From assembly GCA_023386395.1 (NCBI GenBank), contig JAEWJV010000202.1, forward strand, positions 1 through 5,263: DNA of 5,263 nucleotides, given 5' to 3'. This DNA is from Bacteroidota bacterium (GTDB lineage Bacteria; Bacteroidota; Bacteroidia; Chitinophagales; Chitinophagaceae). A program made the translations under genes and the position numbers. Shown here piece after piece: positions 4,551-5,263 of the stretch; positions within the stretch are counted from its first letter, which is position 1; every line of letters begins with the position of its first letter. The notes below the pieces were generated by a model that was not told the origin of the DNA, did no database searches, and saw nothing but the letters and a program-made list of their open reading frames with translations.

Positions 4551-5263
4551 TTTGGATGTTTTAATTGTTGAAGCATCTTTGGGAGGGTTGCGCCCGATAA
4601 AAGGATGCTGTTCTAAATCTACTACCTGCCCGCTGATGGGGCCGCTTTCATCCGCCAGCCAGTAAACCGCGGCGGCGGCAATTTCTGAAGGCCACAATAT
4701 CCTGCCTGCCGGAGCATATACCGGTGGCAGATCTTTATACCAGTCTTCCGCAAGGCCATGATCTTTCTTCCGTTGCATTTCTGTTTCTGTAAGCACCCAT
4801 CCCGGGTTAATCTGGTTTACCCGCACATGATTTTCGCGGAATAAAGTATCACCAAGATTTCTTGTCATCGTCATCAAAGCTCCTTTACTAACGCTATAGG
4901 CAAACAGGTTGGGTTCACCACTGTAAGCATTAACCGAACCTATGTTCAATACACAACGTTTTTGTTCAGATAAATAAGGCAGCGCGGCTTTAATTAAACT
5001 AAAAGGGGCAATTGTATTTACTTCCAGTATTTTCCGCAGGAAGCTCAGGTCCGTTGTGTGGATACTGGACGATGCAACAATGGCTGCATTGTTTACAACT
5101 GCATCCAGTTTACCAAATGATTTTACGGCCAGTTGCACCAACCGTTCTGCCGCACCTTCACTGCTTATATCTTCAATGTGTAAAACGGCCTTATCCCTGC
5201 CTGTTTCATTTAATACCGTTTTGCCCCATTCTTCTTCCAATCCATGCAGTACCACCTTTGCGC
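4548..5263 (-). CDS. SDR-family oxidoreductase, N-terminus cut by window edge
   Basis: Classical short-chain dehydrogenase/reductase, using NAD(P)H to oxidise or reduce a hydroxyl or keto group in the cytoplasm. Numbering from the GTG codon at 5253-5255 as residue 1, it has NNAA (55-58), Asn80, catalytic Ser107 in NIGSVNAYSG, the Tyr120-x-x-x-Lys124 pair in YSVSKGA, PGW (151-153), and a standard C-terminal SGQVVDLEQH. That GTG is not a start. The frame continues upstream as AK-VVLHGLEEEWG, the second Rossmann strand, so about 30-40 residues including the TGxxxGIG cofactor loop lie beyond the window. The basic and acidic residues after that strand do not settle NAD versus NADP. The C-terminal extension PFIGRNPPKDASTIKTSK is longer than in many SDRs. 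It probably supplies or consumes the substrate of the downstream isomerase. Confidence 0.9.
   Translation of the reverse strand, partial: AKVVLHGLEEEWGKTVLNETGRDKAVLHIEDISSEGAAERLVQLAVKSFGKLDAVVNNAAIVASSSIHTTDLSFLRKILEVNTIAPFSLIKAALPYLSEQKRCVLNIGSVNAYSGEPNLFAYSVSKGALMTMTRNLGDTLFRENHVRVNQINPGWVLTETEMQRKKDHGLAEDWYKDLPPVYAPAGRILWPSEIAAAAVYWLADESGPISGQVVDLEQHPFIGRNPPKDASTIKTSK

Noticed and set aside
4121..4665. Plus-strand open frames opposite the isomerase and SDR genes
   Set aside because: They are antisense to well-supported enzyme genes with intact catalytic motifs.

Overview
The window reads as a piece of a Bacteroidota chromosome, most likely a soil or freshwater lineage near the Chitinophagaceae. 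This is inferred from A-rich leaders without Shine-Dalgarno sites, an FGQ-type signal-peptide end, a short Crp/Fnr-type regulator of the Bacteroidota kind, and a RAYT (REP-associated tyrosine transposase) sequence of the form common in that phylum. No rRNA, tRNA or CRISPR array is visible.

The window has two halves. Bases 1 to about 2400 look like accessory DNA. They hold an A+T-rich gene for a small exported protein of unknown function (263-877), a decayed RAYT unit with inverted REP-like ends (about 889-1697), a small antibiotic-biosynthesis-monooxygenase (ABM) domain gene (1763-2092), and a gene-free stretch (2093-2414) with a 189-bp inverted-repeat element and a solitary REP-like copy. 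Two gene starts are preceded by a similar boundary sequence (TTCACAAA, then CGTTRGCRGYAA). One of these boundaries also has an upstream partner that folds onto it, much as an attC-like cassette junction would.

Bases 2400-5263 look like ordinary chromosome. A Crp/Fnr-family regulator (2415-2993) is followed on the same strand by a small integral membrane protein (3087-3599), with two dyad-symmetric sequences in the 93-bp gap. They converge on a minus-strand operon made of an SDR oxidoreductase (cut by the right edge of the window) and, 15 bp downstream, a xylose-isomerase-like TIM-barrel sugar isomerase/epimerase. This pair probably interconverts a sugar or polyol.

The main discovery is the REP/RAYT system. 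A 15-base core, CTGGCGCAAGTATGC, occurs in five places (900-914, 1005-1016 partial, 1669-1683, 2314-2328, 3621-3635) in both orientations. Four copies also carry an AAAACC box on the outer side at varying distance. The RAYT gene between the two best copies has lost its ATG, has a 1-base deletion near 1150 and a stop codon in place of a conserved Trp. Any continuing spread of these repeats would need a functional RAYT elsewhere in the genome.
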